From: Brachycybe producta
Taxonomy: Eukaryota > Arthropoda > Diplopoda > Playtdesmida > Andrognathidae
Direction of reading: 5' to 3'
NCBI GenBank assembly: GCA_036925085.1
Contig: JAUPFP010000117.1
Location: 140,001 to 204,000 of the forward strand
DNA length: 64,000 nucleotides
Below the pieces are notes generated by a model, which saw nothing but the letters and a program-made list of their open reading frames with translations, ran no database searches and had not been told where the DNA came from. Below, piece by piece: positions 9,149 through 19,743 of this stretch; within the stretch, counting starts at the first letter, position 1, and every line of letters begins with the position of its first letter. The translations under genes and the position numbers were made by a program.

Positions 9149-10718
9149 TCAGTCGTCAGAACTGTCGTCGTCGGGTTTATCAGGAGGTGCTCCGGCAGCT
9201 GAGTCTGCGGCTGGAAGAGGAATCCGGCGGATTTGTCCCGCCACTCGTATCAAGGCAAACTCAATGCCTTTCTCGGTGATGATATCTGTTTCAGGCACCT
9301 CTCCTTTGGTGTCATAGTCGGTAACCGGCTCCCCAAACTGCTTGATTGCAACCTTCTTCTTCGGTTGCCGACACTCACAGAGGAAATGCCCCAACTTCCC
9401 ACAATTATAGCACGTTGACTTGCTCTTGTCGAATGTGCGAGTGGTGTCTGGTTGGGGGTCTGTTGCAGAGTGTCGGTTCAAATTGGTGGCAGCAGTCTGA
9501 CTAGGCTTTTTATCGTGCCTAGATCGGTATGTTTTGTCTTTAGGGCTGGCGGCTGCCGCCGGCTCCTGGTCGGTTTTCGATGCTCCTTTACCTGACTGTG
9601 AATCAGCTGCGGGTTTTGGTTTCGTCGGCCATTTATTCAAGGACAGCAGGACCACCTCCATATTGAGGACGGCGTATGGAAAGTCCTCAAACGACGTCGT
9701 AGATGCGTGGTGCGCGGCATTCTGGATGGTGGGGTGTAGAGCGCGGCGCAACTGACTTATACGCAGCTGATCGTTAAGTTGTGGGTAAACTCGGTCGCCG
9801 AGTATTATGAACTTCCAGATGAAAGCTTGTGTACTCTCGCCTTCTTTCTGGAGCATCTCCGTATACTGCTTCTCCAAGATGGCTAGCTCGTTCGGTTTTC
9901 CGAACGTATTCACCATCTGTACTCTCAGGGCTGGCCAAGGAATGTCCTGAAGCTCATACCTCAGCTTGCTCAACCACGTACGGGCGGCCCCAGTGAAACA
10001 CTCCGTGTTGTATTCCTCCTTATGGTGGTCTTTCCAGCCGTACAGGTGGGCCACTTTCTCGAATTCTTCCAGGAAGAGACGAAAACCTGTCAATCCGTCA
10101 AACTTTTGGATTGAGTCGGCGGGGTGGCGACCGCTATATTTCTTATTGAAGTCCTCCACGGAGGGTTCTCTGGGGCTGGTCGATAGATGCCATCCTGGAC
10201 ATTTGACATTCCAGCTACCCCTTGCAGTGGAAAACGTGGCGCGTAGACTGAAGTGCCTTGTGTCGCTCCTTGGTGAGGCTGTTGTTCCGGGGGTGCCGAG
10301 TGGTGACCACTATGTGCAACCCGGACAAGCGAGTGAGGAGAATCAGCACGTGTCAATCGATATTTCTGCATGCTCATCTCTGTGACGTGGATTGCCTGAC
10401 GTAGTGTCTGTCGTAACGATCGTGACGCTCTCTGTAGCCAACATAGGGAGCTGAAGAGGCGTCCGAGTCGTCGTTGCGACGTCGGTATGTGCGTGTTGTC
10501 TGCCGTGGTGTAGTCGGTCGATTCGGCGTGAATCGGTCGTCTATGAGCTGGGACATGCGAGTCGATAGTGCAGCCACTTGTTGTGATAAGTGGTCGAACT
10601 CGGCCCCAGTCGGCCGCGGCGGTGGTGTCGCATCAGTAGTTATGGGTGCATCCAACGGATCCTTGTGAGAACCAAGGTGATCAGACAAGGACTCGGTAGG
10701 GTCGTGTGAAGCAGCCAT
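9149..10718 (-). pseudogene. LTR1 gag (capsid and nucleocapsid), two frameshifts
   Basis: Gag builds the particle that packages element RNA. Reading starts at 10718 (MAASHDPTESLSDH), with a Pro/Thr and Arg/Tyr-rich N-terminal part down to 10374. It shifts frame to the stretch 10377-10090 (Gln/Pro-rich), then again to the long open frame 10159-9149. That part has the Gypsy capsid fold signature (FDGLTGFRLFLEEFE, GAARTWLSKL, LEKQYTEMLQKEGES) and one zinc knuckle CYNCGKLGHFLCEC (CX2CX4HX4C). An Asp/Pro-rich tail ends SSDD. The 336-codon capsid-nucleocapsid frame is intact, so decay may be recent. The two N-terminal frameshifts could be sequencing errors. Confidence 0.8.
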
Positions 10719-12931
10719 GATTAGTGATGTGGCTTGTGTAATGTGGATGTGCGGTGACGAACGAGTCCGACGAAGTCCAAGTCGGTGTGTGCAGCTCCGA
10801 GGGTTCTCGAGTACACTCTGAGTTATACTTTCGGGTTCCAGTATGATGGGACTCGTTCAGTTCATGAAGTTGAAGGTCGGTGATGTCACTGTGCACCGGT
10901 AAGTTAGTGGTTGTCGGTGACCGACACTATCGTACCCTTATACACTGAGTAACGATAGCTTACCTACGCTTGCGATGTGTATAACGAAGTGGCCATTCAC
11001 TCCGTTAGTGTGGTGATGGTTGTATCGTTTTGGTTGTGTCCTCAGTTGGGCGTGTGGCGATTTTTGGTTCCCAACTGATGTAGTGTCGTGAGTTCTTTAT
11101 TGAGTGTCAGATTTTAGAAGAATTTCTCTCAACACGTGGCATTTGGCGACCACATGGAGGTTATAAGAATTCCAAAAGTCTCAATAAAGAAACAGCAGAT
11201 GTACAATGCAATTTCGAGTGTGGTGCACCACCCAATCGATATTGCACTATGGAAGTGAATTGGAAATGAAAAAGTATTGCAGTTGCCTAAAGAAAAGGCA
11301 AGCGATACGAAGAGTAAAGCTAGAGCACGGTGCCCGCACTTTTAGTTTTACTGGAAAGCAAGAATTAAGAATGTGTGTGTAGAGAACACACAAAGGAACG
11401 AAAGTCCAAGATGGCTGAACTTTCTAAAGAAGAACAAACAAAGGAGAAGTTCAAATTGGCTGAACTCTCCAGAAGCAAGAAAAGAAAGCTGATTTATTTT
11501 AAAAGTATAAAACTTAGGTGCGGCTACCGCACGCGTCCTCACTGCTGGATGGCTCTGGATAGAAAAGACAGAGTCAGTGCCCAGTGAGGGACTATGTTGA
11601 GTAGAATGAAGAGGTCCATAGGTGGCGCTGTGGTGGCCACTTCCGGTTCAGTTTATTGCAATGTCCAAAAATGGTGACTTGAAGAATTCCTCCGGGGCAC
11701 GTTTTTATGGTGGCCAGGAGAAAGAACACAAAAAGAGAGAAAATTCAAAGAAAAAGAGAAGTTTTCTCTGACAAGAGCAACTCCACCAGGGGGCGCGTAA
11801 GTGCAATCCTCTGGAAGAGAAGAGAGAAGAAGAGAACAAAAAAAGATGAGAAGTTACAACAATGTTCTCACATGGAGTGACAAACCGCTCCGTTGGCGCT
11901 TTTTGAATAGTGTCCGGTCGATCCAAGATGGCGGCCGGGCTTCAGTGCTGTCCAATGGAGAAAGTTCATATGAGGTTGCATTGAGGTGATGATGATGAAG
12001 AAATTGAAGAACATGACTTGGGACATAGAGGGTCCCAAGGGAAACAAAATGTGAAAGCAAGGAACAAAGAGAAGGGGGGACAAGAAAGTCCCACGTGGCT
12101 AGATAAAAGTGTGTTTAAGCTCGTAAGCCTTTAACAATGATACGGAGTTAGGACGAAAATTTGTTTAAAATTTAAAGATGAATTGTGTAGGTAATATTGA
12201 CATTTTAAAAGACACACACATCTTTTAAAAGCCTATTAATAGGTGGAAAGATAAGTAGATGAGATTTATTTGCTCACCTCACAATGATACGGAGTTTCGG
12301 CTGAGCAAACTCCTCTCGGAGAGTAAAAAGAATTTGTTTGAAGTGTTGCCCACACACCAACCAATGATACGGAGGAGGGTCGAGTGGGTTTCACTTCGAA
12401 AATTAAAGAAGAGTGAAGGTAACAGTGGGTGATGATAATGCAAACATAAACACAAACACGAACAAGGACGGAAACACGTGTGTCACAACAATTGTCCCCT
12501 CGGTTCACGAGTGCTAAGCGGTAAGCAGACAAAAGTTCTTTCCCACGTGTCTCTAAGACAAAGAACAAAATCGTGCGGTCGACCAGTGATGTGTGTATTC
12601 ACTGAGTCTCTCTCAACACACACGATTCACATAAAACACAGAACATGCGGTCGACCATTGAGGCTATCTCCGGTCTCTCTCAACACGTGTTCTACAAAAA
12701 ACGGAGCCACACAGTTGGCTTTGACGTGATCGAGGGCCTCCATACGCAGTTCCACATAAAAAGGCGCCACACGGTTGACTTTGACGTGATCGAGGGTCTC
12801 CATACCTGGTTCCAACATAAAAGGGACGGACGAAGCATCGTGAGGCACAATCACGAGACTTAGGACAAAGGACGGCTTCTGTTGATAGGTCGGAGAAGGC
12901 AAATGGAGCTATACCCCGCACCTCCACCAAA
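10719..12931 (-). other. LTR1 5' leader, noncoding
   Basis: This 2.2-kb stretch between the primer site and gag shows no convincing coding frame. It holds two tandem copies of a 60-bp unit (about 12708-12827, around GACGTGATCGAGGGYCTCCA). It also has three scattered copies of CAATGATACGGAG (12135, 12282 and 12362) and two of GCGGTCGACCA. Such repeats are common in LTR-element leaders and may relate to packaging or translation, which is inference. Confidence 0.5.
12913..12931 (-). promoter_or_regulatory. LTR1 primer-binding-like site
   Basis: Just outside the LTR end (AGCTCACA) the minus strand reads TTTGGTGGAGGTGCGGGG. The TGG two or three bases after the LTR fits a tRNA CCA end. I cannot assign the tRNA. 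Confidence 0.5.
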
Positions 12932-13586
12932 TGTGAGCTTTTGGCATCGACCATTTTATTTTACCAACCTTTAGATGATATCTTCTGTACCTCGATTCTT
13001 CTCTGAACCGCGCGGTGCCCGCACGGAGAAGGTTCGAGCTGCAGAGAGAGTTGGATGGAGACAGATTGTGGTCACTCCTCTGCATGGGGGTGAAATCGAT
13101 GCAGCAGAGTGGCGGCCATCTCTCTCTCTTCCGGTCGACGCTGATGTACATCTTCTCCTTTCGGTATACCGACAAGAGAAGATGTTGTAGCTGCTAGGAA
13201 TCGTATAACTCTTGCCCTATGGAGTCTCCGGCCTCTGAAGAGAAGTTGGTTGTTTCTTATTATAACTCTTTATTCATCACTTGTAAGAAACACAGAATAC
13301 AAGGATGAATATATTAATACTAACGGTACGTCCTCAGGCCGATGATTCGGAATTAGATCACGGAATACAGGCAAAAGACAAGAACTGAATACAAAGAGGA
13401 ACACGGCCCTTTTATACCTTGGACCTGTGTACACCTGCGAGGTGTAACCAGGTTCAAGTGACCATGGTCCCATGTGTATCAATCCGCCGCTTGGGTATGA
13501 GTCAGAAGGAGGGAGAGGGATGAGAAAGAGTTGTTTATCCCTCCGGGCTATGGTTTTGGCAGGATCACGATTTACAGGGTGTTACA
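12932..13586 (-). repeat. LTR1, 5' copy
   Basis: About 655 bp, TG...CA bounded, with an intact TATA box (TATAAAAGG on the minus strand, near 13416-13408). Just upstream of the TATA lies the conserved palindrome TACACCTGCGAGGTGTA. An AATAAA-type signal lies on the minus strand near 13270. Confidence 0.85.
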
Positions 13587-13595
13587 CTATCCTTG

Positions 13596-14426
13596 TGTAA
13601 CTTGTGTTGACCTTTCAATTTCCCCCCTCGTTTTACGTCCACATGAGTGGATTGATTAATTTTTAATTGTTTTGTTTTTGTTTTTGTTTTCTATTTGGCC
13701 AAAATCCCTGACTCACCTTCTGTTATCACACTTATGTGATAACAGAAGGTGAGTCATGGATTTTGGCCAAATAGACTGATCCGCTGATTGGTCTATTTGG
13801 GCCAAAAGTTTAATTTAAACAATTAGAAGTTTGTAGCCTGAGAATCCGACTTCTGGATTCTCAGGGTATAAAAAGAGTTGTATTTTGCTATTCGAGAGCG
13901 ATTTCAAAAAGACTGAACCTATGCCCAATTTTGGCTAGGTTCTTTGATTTAATTTCTCAAGTCGATATTTTTATGTGCTGTGTTTTTAACCAGTTCGAGT
14001 TTTCATATTTTTATATTTGGAATAAAACTTCCATTTTTTAATTTAAACCAAACCAGTAGTGTTTTTCTTTATTGTTTTCGCAACGCAACGCGACTTTCAT
14101 CATTACATTGCAGCTCTTCACCCTTTTGGATACTTCAAAGACTCCAATCAGGTGCAAACCTGCAACGCAAGAGAGTAAGTATATTTCACACCATTTTCAG
14201 GGCAAATTTACGAACGAAAGTCCGAGAGATACAGAGACTAAACATCCTCAAGACTGTGAAAGTCTTTAGCCAGAGACTAGTGAGGACACAAAATAGGCGT
14301 TATATTGGTCTAGTCCTCCCGGGCCAGTAGAATTAGTGACCTAGCCACTCACTATTAATACGAGTGCAAACTCGCTCGCATTCCTTTTAAAGCGCAGATT
14401 CTACTAGTGGAAAAAGGTCCGTCACA
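13596..14426 (+). repeat. Solo LTR, family LTR2
   Basis: The segment runs TGTAAC...GTCACA. It has a TATA box at 13867 (TATAAAAA) and AATAAA at 14021, and ends with the block GACCTAGCCACTCACT shared with other LTR ends here. A second copy lies in minus orientation at 34933-35630 and a fragment at 32190-32345. No element body follows and I see no clear target duplication. An 84-bp near-perfect hairpin lies in its U3 at 13691-13774. Confidence 0.7.
13691..13774. repeat. Near-perfect hairpin inside LTR2
   Basis: The arms begin CTATTTGGCCAAAATCC and end GGATTTTGGCCAAATAG, pairing over about 39 bp with a loop of a few bases. It sits about 95 bp upstream of the LTR TATA box. Confidence 0.85.
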
Positions 14427-14877
14427 ATATAGCCATTTAACATGGTGTGTGTTCGGTTTTTGTTTTGTCTTTCTTTTCCTATATTTTGAAACGTTATTTC
14501 AAAGGCTATAAGTACTCAAATAGTCTGTGAATTCAGTGAGACTTTTGCAAAACATAGTCATGATTCCTTCACTTTTTAAATAAAGTTTGAAAATAGCATA
14601 CATGCTAATTTTCATAGATAGATAGTTTGTTCCTAACGACCAAAGAAAATTAGCATGTAGGCTATTTTCAGAAATTATTTTAAAAATAGAAAGAACCATA
14701 AACGAGTTTTGAAAAAAGTATCAATGGATTCATAGTATACTTATTGCACTTTAAATGACTTTTTAAAAATTACTGTGCATGTAAACGAAAAGTAAAACCA
14801 AACGCACATGTTAAACAATAATCTCAGATATATTGCATATCCATAATCTCGGTATTTTTATATATGTGACTCCCAAT
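14427..14877. other. AT-rich stretch with one hairpin, no gene
   Basis: No coding or known element seen. A 26-bp inverted repeat lies at 14588-14613 and 14645-14670 (TGAAAATAGCATACATGC and its complement). Confidence 0.5.
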
Positions 14878-15430
14878 GTGGAAAATCAGGTATTCTGCAC
14901 ATTGCCTGAAGAGTTAGGAATTCTGCACATTGCCTGAAGAGTTAGAAATTCTGAACATTGCCTGAAGAGTTAGGAATTCTGAACATTGCCTGATGAGTTA
15001 GGAATTCTGAACATTGCCTGAAGAGTTAGAAATTCTGCACATTGCTTAAAATTTTCGCATGCCATTGTGTACACTGCTAGTTTTTTTTCAAATTTCCTAG
15101 TAGTTCAAGGCAATCTTCATAAATGCTGAATATTTTTTTTTGCAATTTTAGTTGATTAGTAGCACTTTGCCTAGTTGTTCGGTGAATTTGCATATTGCAT
15201 GTTTAATGTAAGCATTATGCACATTACCTAAAAGGGTAGGTATTCTGCGCACTGTCTAGTATTTCAGACTTTATGCAGATTGTCTGTTTCTTTCAGACTT
15301 TATGCAGATTGTCTGTTTGTTTTAGTAATTCTGCAAAATGTCTAAAATGTGTTGAGTTTTGCAGAGTCACTAGCAATTAGGTGGTTTTGTAGATTGCCTA
15401 GGAAATCTGCATAATCCCTGATTTTGCACA
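14878..15430 (+). repeat. 28-bp tandem repeat, decaying rightward
   Basis: About six clear units around GGAATTCTGCACATTGCCTG plus AAGAGTTA (14889-15050). Increasingly degenerate copies with TTCTGCACATTG or TTGCCTAG cores continue to about 15430. Confidence 0.8.
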
Positions 15431-16067
15431 TTGACAGTAACATATACCGGTACATGTAGCCTCGGAAAGGAAGAATGTAGTAATAGATATGCTAGTGCCA
15501 TCTATTGGTTATTTTCTTTAACTTACCTATGCAGACAGCCTCTTAAAAGGCACAGGTACCAGAATTATATCCTGTTCTCTTTCATTTGTAATATTCTAGC
15601 AATCACTAGTCAACAAAATTGTCATCAATTAAATTAAAAAAAGTTTTTATTTCATAAAAATGTGGGTTTACAGGAATTATTTTATTGTTTTAAAAGAGCA
15701 GAAGTTTAACATGAAATTTATGTAGGAATAGTAACATATAAAAAAGAACATTAAGTGCAAGGAATGCAACGGAATAGAATGAAGAAAAAAAAAGAAAAAA
15801 ACATTATAAAGGCGGCGGGAGGGAGAATATTTTTGGTTTGAAAGTTGGCACAGGACAATGAAAGGACAATCAATTTAGAAAAGTGGCTTCAAGCCAATAC
15901 GATGAGATGCCGTCCTAAAATCACAAACTTCATGCCAACAAAACAGACATGCCTTTAAAAACAAATCAGTTAAACCCAATCCACATATGAAATTCCAGAA
16001 ATATTTTTACAAACTAAATTCTTCAGAACAAAACACTCAATAACTTTTTTTAAATTTTTAATTACAA
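15431..16067. other. AT-rich sequence without recognised feature
   Basis: No frame above about 70 codons with coding character and no repeat shared with the rest of the window was found. Confidence 0.4.
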
Positions 16068-16649
16068 AATCACATCACAAAATTAATCGACAAATTCTCG
16101 CATCGTTTTTCTAATGAAAAATGTTCAATTTTTTAAAATACACAGTCGCGGCAATATGTTTATTTTTTACATTTAAAGTTGTCCAATATGAAGTTTTCAA
16201 AATGCAATGTACACCTTAAATATATGCCGATCGAGTGATAGAATAACAAAAAATTGCTAAGTGCGGTTATATTTTTAAAAACTATTTCAAAATCGCGAAT
16301 GTCTAACTCCCACATTACAACTCTATTGAGTACGCCCAAATACGAAAAAAAAACATCCGCAAAAATACGTAAAAATAATTAAAAAAAAAAAAAACAGAAA
16401 AAAATCAGCACGTGCGCCAAATTAATTGTGGTTTTTAGAATTATTTTTGGGTGTTTTTAAGAGCATTTTAATGGAGTTTAACCTTAGACTATTACTCTAC
16501 TGGACTGGCAACTCCCTATCTTCTACGTGTACGTACTATGTATGTTCATAGGCAAAATAAATAAGGCAAAAGTGACGCCACCTCCGCCTGGTGGCATTAT
16601 TTTAAAAGAAAATCGTTAGCTACATTGTTTTTTTTTTTTGCAAAGGGGA

Positions 16650-16852
16650 AGACATTGGGGGTGAATCATGTACTGTATGGCAAGTTATTTTAGTTTTTTC
16701 ACGTTTTACTGGATTTTCCAATTTTAATTCTATTCTAGGAATCCAGTAAAATGTGGATAAAAAAGTAAAATGAATTTCCATATGTGATATTCTGCTGTGA
16801 ATTTGTGTAAATCTTAGTGAATCTCGTACATGATTTTTTTTAATGTCGGCAT
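16650..16852. mobile_element. 200-bp MITE inside the THAP element
   Basis: Inverted ends around GGTGAATCATGTAC and GTACATGATT...AATGTCGG. An independent copy with cleaner ends (GGGGCCGACATT...AATGTCGGCCCC) lies at 61667-61865, and one is in the second THAP element at about 43200-43378. Confidence 0.65.
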
Positions 16853-16880
16853 AGTTGTCGTTTCGTCTCCTAAGCAAAAA

Positions 16881-17060
16881 ATGGTTGGAAAACGTTGTTG
16901 TTATGGTGTTTGTGACTCGCGTTTTCCTGATAATAGACCACAACCAAAACAGGTAACACTTTACAGACACTTTTTGACAGAACACAGCTGTAGTTCTTCA
17001 TCGGCCATACTTTTTACAATAATATATGTAAAAAATCCACCCTATATAACTACAAAATGA
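16881..17060 (+). pseudogene. THAP-like zinc-finger start, truncated
   Basis: THAP domains are C2CH zinc modules that bind DNA, found in P-element transposases and host regulators. The frame starting at 16881 reads MVGKRCCYGVCDSRFPDN, with the first cysteine pair of the domain near the N-terminus. It continues to VTLYRHFL, where the aligned copy at 43200 has VTLYRLP-type sequence. After that a deletion joins to unrelated sequence, so the CxxH half is missing here. Start choice follows the second copy and the usual position of the domain at the extreme N-terminus. Confidence 0.55.
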
Positions 17061-17574
17061 ACTCGTCCAAAGTTTGACTTTTCATATTCATGTTCATATA
17101 CCATAGTCCCGCTAGAGAGACTATGGTTGTCGTTCAAAAACGACGTCACGACGATTCAAAACTATCCAACACAAATTTTCGGGAGTTGCCAGTCCAGTAG
17201 AGTAATAGTGACTCTAAGGTTTAACATAAGAGTTAGAAACTCGCGATTGTGAAATAATTTTTAAAAATATAATCGGAATTGTTTTCGGACAATTTTTTGT
17301 GATTGTATCACGCGATCAGCATATATTTAAGGTGCACATTGCACTTTGAAAACTTAATATACTAGCATTAGCCCACTAGTATTTGCAAAGAGCATGCGCA
17401 TTGCCATCTTATCGAATTATATAGGAAAGTAATTGCGGATTTGCGTTAGCAACGCCATCTATTGATCACCAATGGAAACTGCTGATGAGACGTTCACTAT
17501 ATGGGCCCTAGGAAGTCGCCAAAAACTAACAAAATTAAATTAAAATTAATAAAATTAAATTAATTTGGCGTTTT

Positions 17575-17915
17575 TTGCACGCAGGTCTCAATATATTGAC
17601 GTACTATGTCAATATATTGAGATACTATCAATATTGACTTAGGTTTGGTTAGGTTAGGTTAGGTATAGTTACCAAACCTAAAATAAATCAATATATTGCG
17701 ATACTAACTAAATATATTAATTTAGTATCTTAATATTTTGACTTAGTATCTCGATATATTGACTTTAGGTTAGGTGGAGGTTATGTTAGGTTTGGTTTGG
17801 TTAGGTAACCATACCTAACCTAACATCACCTAAACTAACCAAACCTAAGCCAATATATTGAGATAGTATCTCAATATATTAACTTAGTATTGTGTATATA
17901 TATATATATATATTA
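17575..17915. repeat. Degenerate minisatellite with TTAGG-like runs
   Basis: Irregular copies of TCAATATATTGAGATACTA and inverted copies, mixed with GGTTAGGTTAGGTTAGGT (17648) and complementary CCTAACCTAAC (17815). It continues as the more regular array at 19744-20350 on the other side of the mariner and Helitron insertions. Confidence 0.7.
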
Positions 17916-17923
17916 TATATATA

Positions 17924-19255
17924 TGAGTGAGTCAGGAAATCTGGCACCCTTTTTAGACATTTAATAACTCGGTCAAAAAACATCAGATTAATTGAAATTT
18001 AGCACAACTGTAGATGAGAATGCCTTCTTTTAGAATTTAAAAGTTTTTTTGGTCTGCAGAGGGCGCTGTAGCACAGCAGCGCGATTACCAATTGGTTCGT
18101 CTGCTAGCTTGAAAATGCCGTTCACTGAAGAAGACCAAATTGCCATCCAATTTCTTCGTGAAAACAAAAATTATGGTGCTAAACAAATTCTTAAAGAATT
18201 TCCAAACAAAGGATGGAGTTTACGCGGACTGAACCACCTTCTTCAAAAGATAAACGAAACCGGCAGTGTTCTGCGCCGGAAAGGCAGCAGGGGAAACCGG
18301 ACTGCACTCATTGACGATAACATTAACGCCGTGAATGAGCTCATTTTGAGTCAGGAAGAACAACCGCAAACATCGCTCCCAACGTGAAATTGCTCGTCTG
18401 ACAGGTTTTTCGCAAAGTTTTGTGTCCAGAAAAACAAACGGAATTAACTGAAAGTAACAAAGTCTCTCGTCTTTCACGTTGCAAACAACTTTTGCATCGT
18501 TTCCCAGAACACAAAGTGAGCTTCATATTTTTCATAGATGAAAAAGTTTTCACTGTTGCTTGACCTACCAATAAGCAGAACGATCTGGTTTACGTGCCAG
18601 CTACCGCTAGAAAGAATGACATACCCGCTGAACGATTGCTGCGAATGAAACCAAAGTTCAGCAAATCAGTAATGGTGTCGGTAGGAGTGTCATTGTTGGG
18701 TGCCACCGGAATTCATTTTGTTGAACCGGGAGTCAAAATTAATGGCGAATACTACCACAAGGAACTTCTGAAAAACTCTCCTTCCTGACATGAAGAAAAT
18801 GTCAGAATTCTTCATTTTCCAATAGGATGGAGCACTTGCTCACACTGCCAAGGATACAGTTGCGTTTCTCACCCAGGAAACACCTGAATTCATCGAACCG
18901 ACTTTCTGGCCACCCAAGAGTCACAACCTCAACCCCGTGGACTATGGCATTTGGGGCATCATGCAAGAAAAGGTTTACCGAAGCAAAATAAACAGCGTTG
19001 ATGAGCTGAAAAATCGGATAATGCAGGCTTGGAGTGAGCTAGACCAAATCATCATAAATGCTGCAGTGCAAAAGTGGTGGATCCGACTAAATGCGTGTGT
19101 TGCAGCTGGCGGTCGACATTTTGAACACAAATTGAAATAGGCAAAATGTTAGTTAACATTTCATCTACAGTTGTGCCACATTTCATAATAATCGGATAAT
19201 TTTTGACTGAGTTATTAAATTTTTAAAAAGGGTGCCAGATTCACTGACTCACGGT
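17924..19255 (+). mobile_element. Tc1/mariner-type element, inactive
   Basis: Inverted ends GAGTCAGGAAATCTGGCACC and GGTGCCAGATTCACTGACTC flank a 1.3-kb unit, sitting in TA-rich sequence as expected for TA insertion. Subterminal sequence also matches (AATAACTCGGTCAAAAA against TTTTTGACTGAGTTATT). It carries one broken transposase. Confidence 0.85.
18115..19140 (+). pseudogene. Tc1/mariner-superfamily transposase, multiply broken
   Basis: The transposase cuts and pastes the element. The ATG at 18115 opens a helix-turn-helix region (MPFTEEDQIAIQFLREN, KEFPNKGWSLRGL, INETGSVLRRKGS). The catalytic core follows in shifting frames: first Asp in FIDEKVF (18537), a MVSVGVSLLGATGIHFVEPG block, and second Asp in DGALAH (18826). 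The third position reads SHNLNPVDYGIW, with Asn at 18925 where the catalytic Asp of SPDLNP is expected. It ends GGRHFEHKLK at 19140. Length about 340 codons is family-normal. There are stops at about 18558 and 18823 and at least two frameshifts. Confidence 0.85.
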
Positions 19256-19743
19256 AAATTTAATTTTAAATGAATAAATGAACCGCTTTTTTTTCTCAAG
19301 GTCAACTATATGTTGCACACTCCCCATCCAAGAACCCCATGATATTAAATTAGAGAGGGTAAAAGGTTGGAAAGGGTATCGGAGAGAGAGAGAAATGTGA
19401 AGGGGAAAAAAGGGGGAGGGGAAACTGAAATTGAAATGAAAGGAGTAAGAAAAGAACAAACCACACACATGCGCACACCAGAGAAAATGAAAATCTCATT
19501 TTCTCTTTCAAATATAAAAAGGGGAGGGGATAATAGTAGCAAAATTAAACTACAGTTTATCACAGGCAATTGTGCCCAGCATTAGAATTTCTTTTGCTCA
19601 GCCCTTTTATGAACGTCATCAATTTCTAATTGGTTTGTTACTTGGTCTGACATAATAAAAGGGCAGAGGAAAAGAAATTCTAATGCTGGGTACAATTGCC
19701 TGTGAATTTCGCTCCCATCATTTATGACGGGTTACCCCACTAG
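19256..19743 (+). mobile_element. Helitron-like non-autonomous element, copy 1
   Basis: The right end has a hairpin around CATCATTTATGACGGG followed by TTACCCCACTAG. The CTAG at the very end after a short hairpin is the Helitron 3' signature; the stem is cleaner in the copy at 34497-34932. The body is shared with that copy and with 38235-38598. A small MITE (19567-19712) is part of the body. The left end is lost in the mariner junction. Confidence 0.6.
19567..19712. mobile_element. MITE with CACAGGCAATTG ends, inside the Helitron
   Basis: Inverted ends CACAGGCAATTGTGCCCAGC and its near-complement GCTGGGTACAATTGCCTGTG flank about 105 bp of AT-rich DNA. A related free MITE lies at 20941-21146; halves lie at 34780-34897 and 38521-38598. 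Confidence 0.65.

Larger units (their letters stand above)
3727..13586 (-). mobile_element. LTR1-family Gypsy-like element with pol core replaced
   Basis: Two similar LTRs in minus orientation, 3727-4402 and 12932-13586, bound a 9.9-kb unit. From 5' to 3' on the minus strand it holds a primer-binding-like site, a 2.2-kb leader, gag (10718-9149), protease (8929-8436), a noncoding block, a GC-rich unknown ORF (6949-4649), the last codons of pol (about 4540-4398) and a polypurine tract. RT, RNase H and the integrase core are missing. The flanks do not match as a 4-bp duplication (TAGC at 3723-3726, CTAT at 13587-13590), although solo LTRs of the family have perfect ones. Recombination between elements or a deletion is therefore likely. 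Confidence 0.75.
16481..17220. mobile_element. TIR DNA element carrying a THAP-like exon, copy 1
   Basis: Ends are inverted repeats of about 35 bp: left CCTTAGACTATTACTCTACT, continuing to GGCAACTCCC, and right its complement with a 4-bp difference. It sits in FB1 at GTTTAA, giving TTTAA or TTAA on both sides. Inside are a THAP-like coding piece (16881) and a 200-bp MITE (16650-16852). A second copy lies at 42910-43790. The THAP domain would fit a P-like or other THAP-bearing transposase; the superfamily is not settled because no catalytic domain is present. Confidence 0.65.

Noticed and set aside
12130-12375. Three copies of AATGATACGG, the first bases of a common sequencing adapter
   Set aside because: The match ends after 10 bases (GAG follows, not CGACC). 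The copies are spread through the LTR1 leader as part of a natural repeat, so adapter contamination is not supported.
16945-16960. A splice donor (CAG|GTAACA) in the THAP exon
   Set aside because: The second copy at 43200 shows that the THAP domain continues straight through this position, so it is coding sequence and not an intron start.
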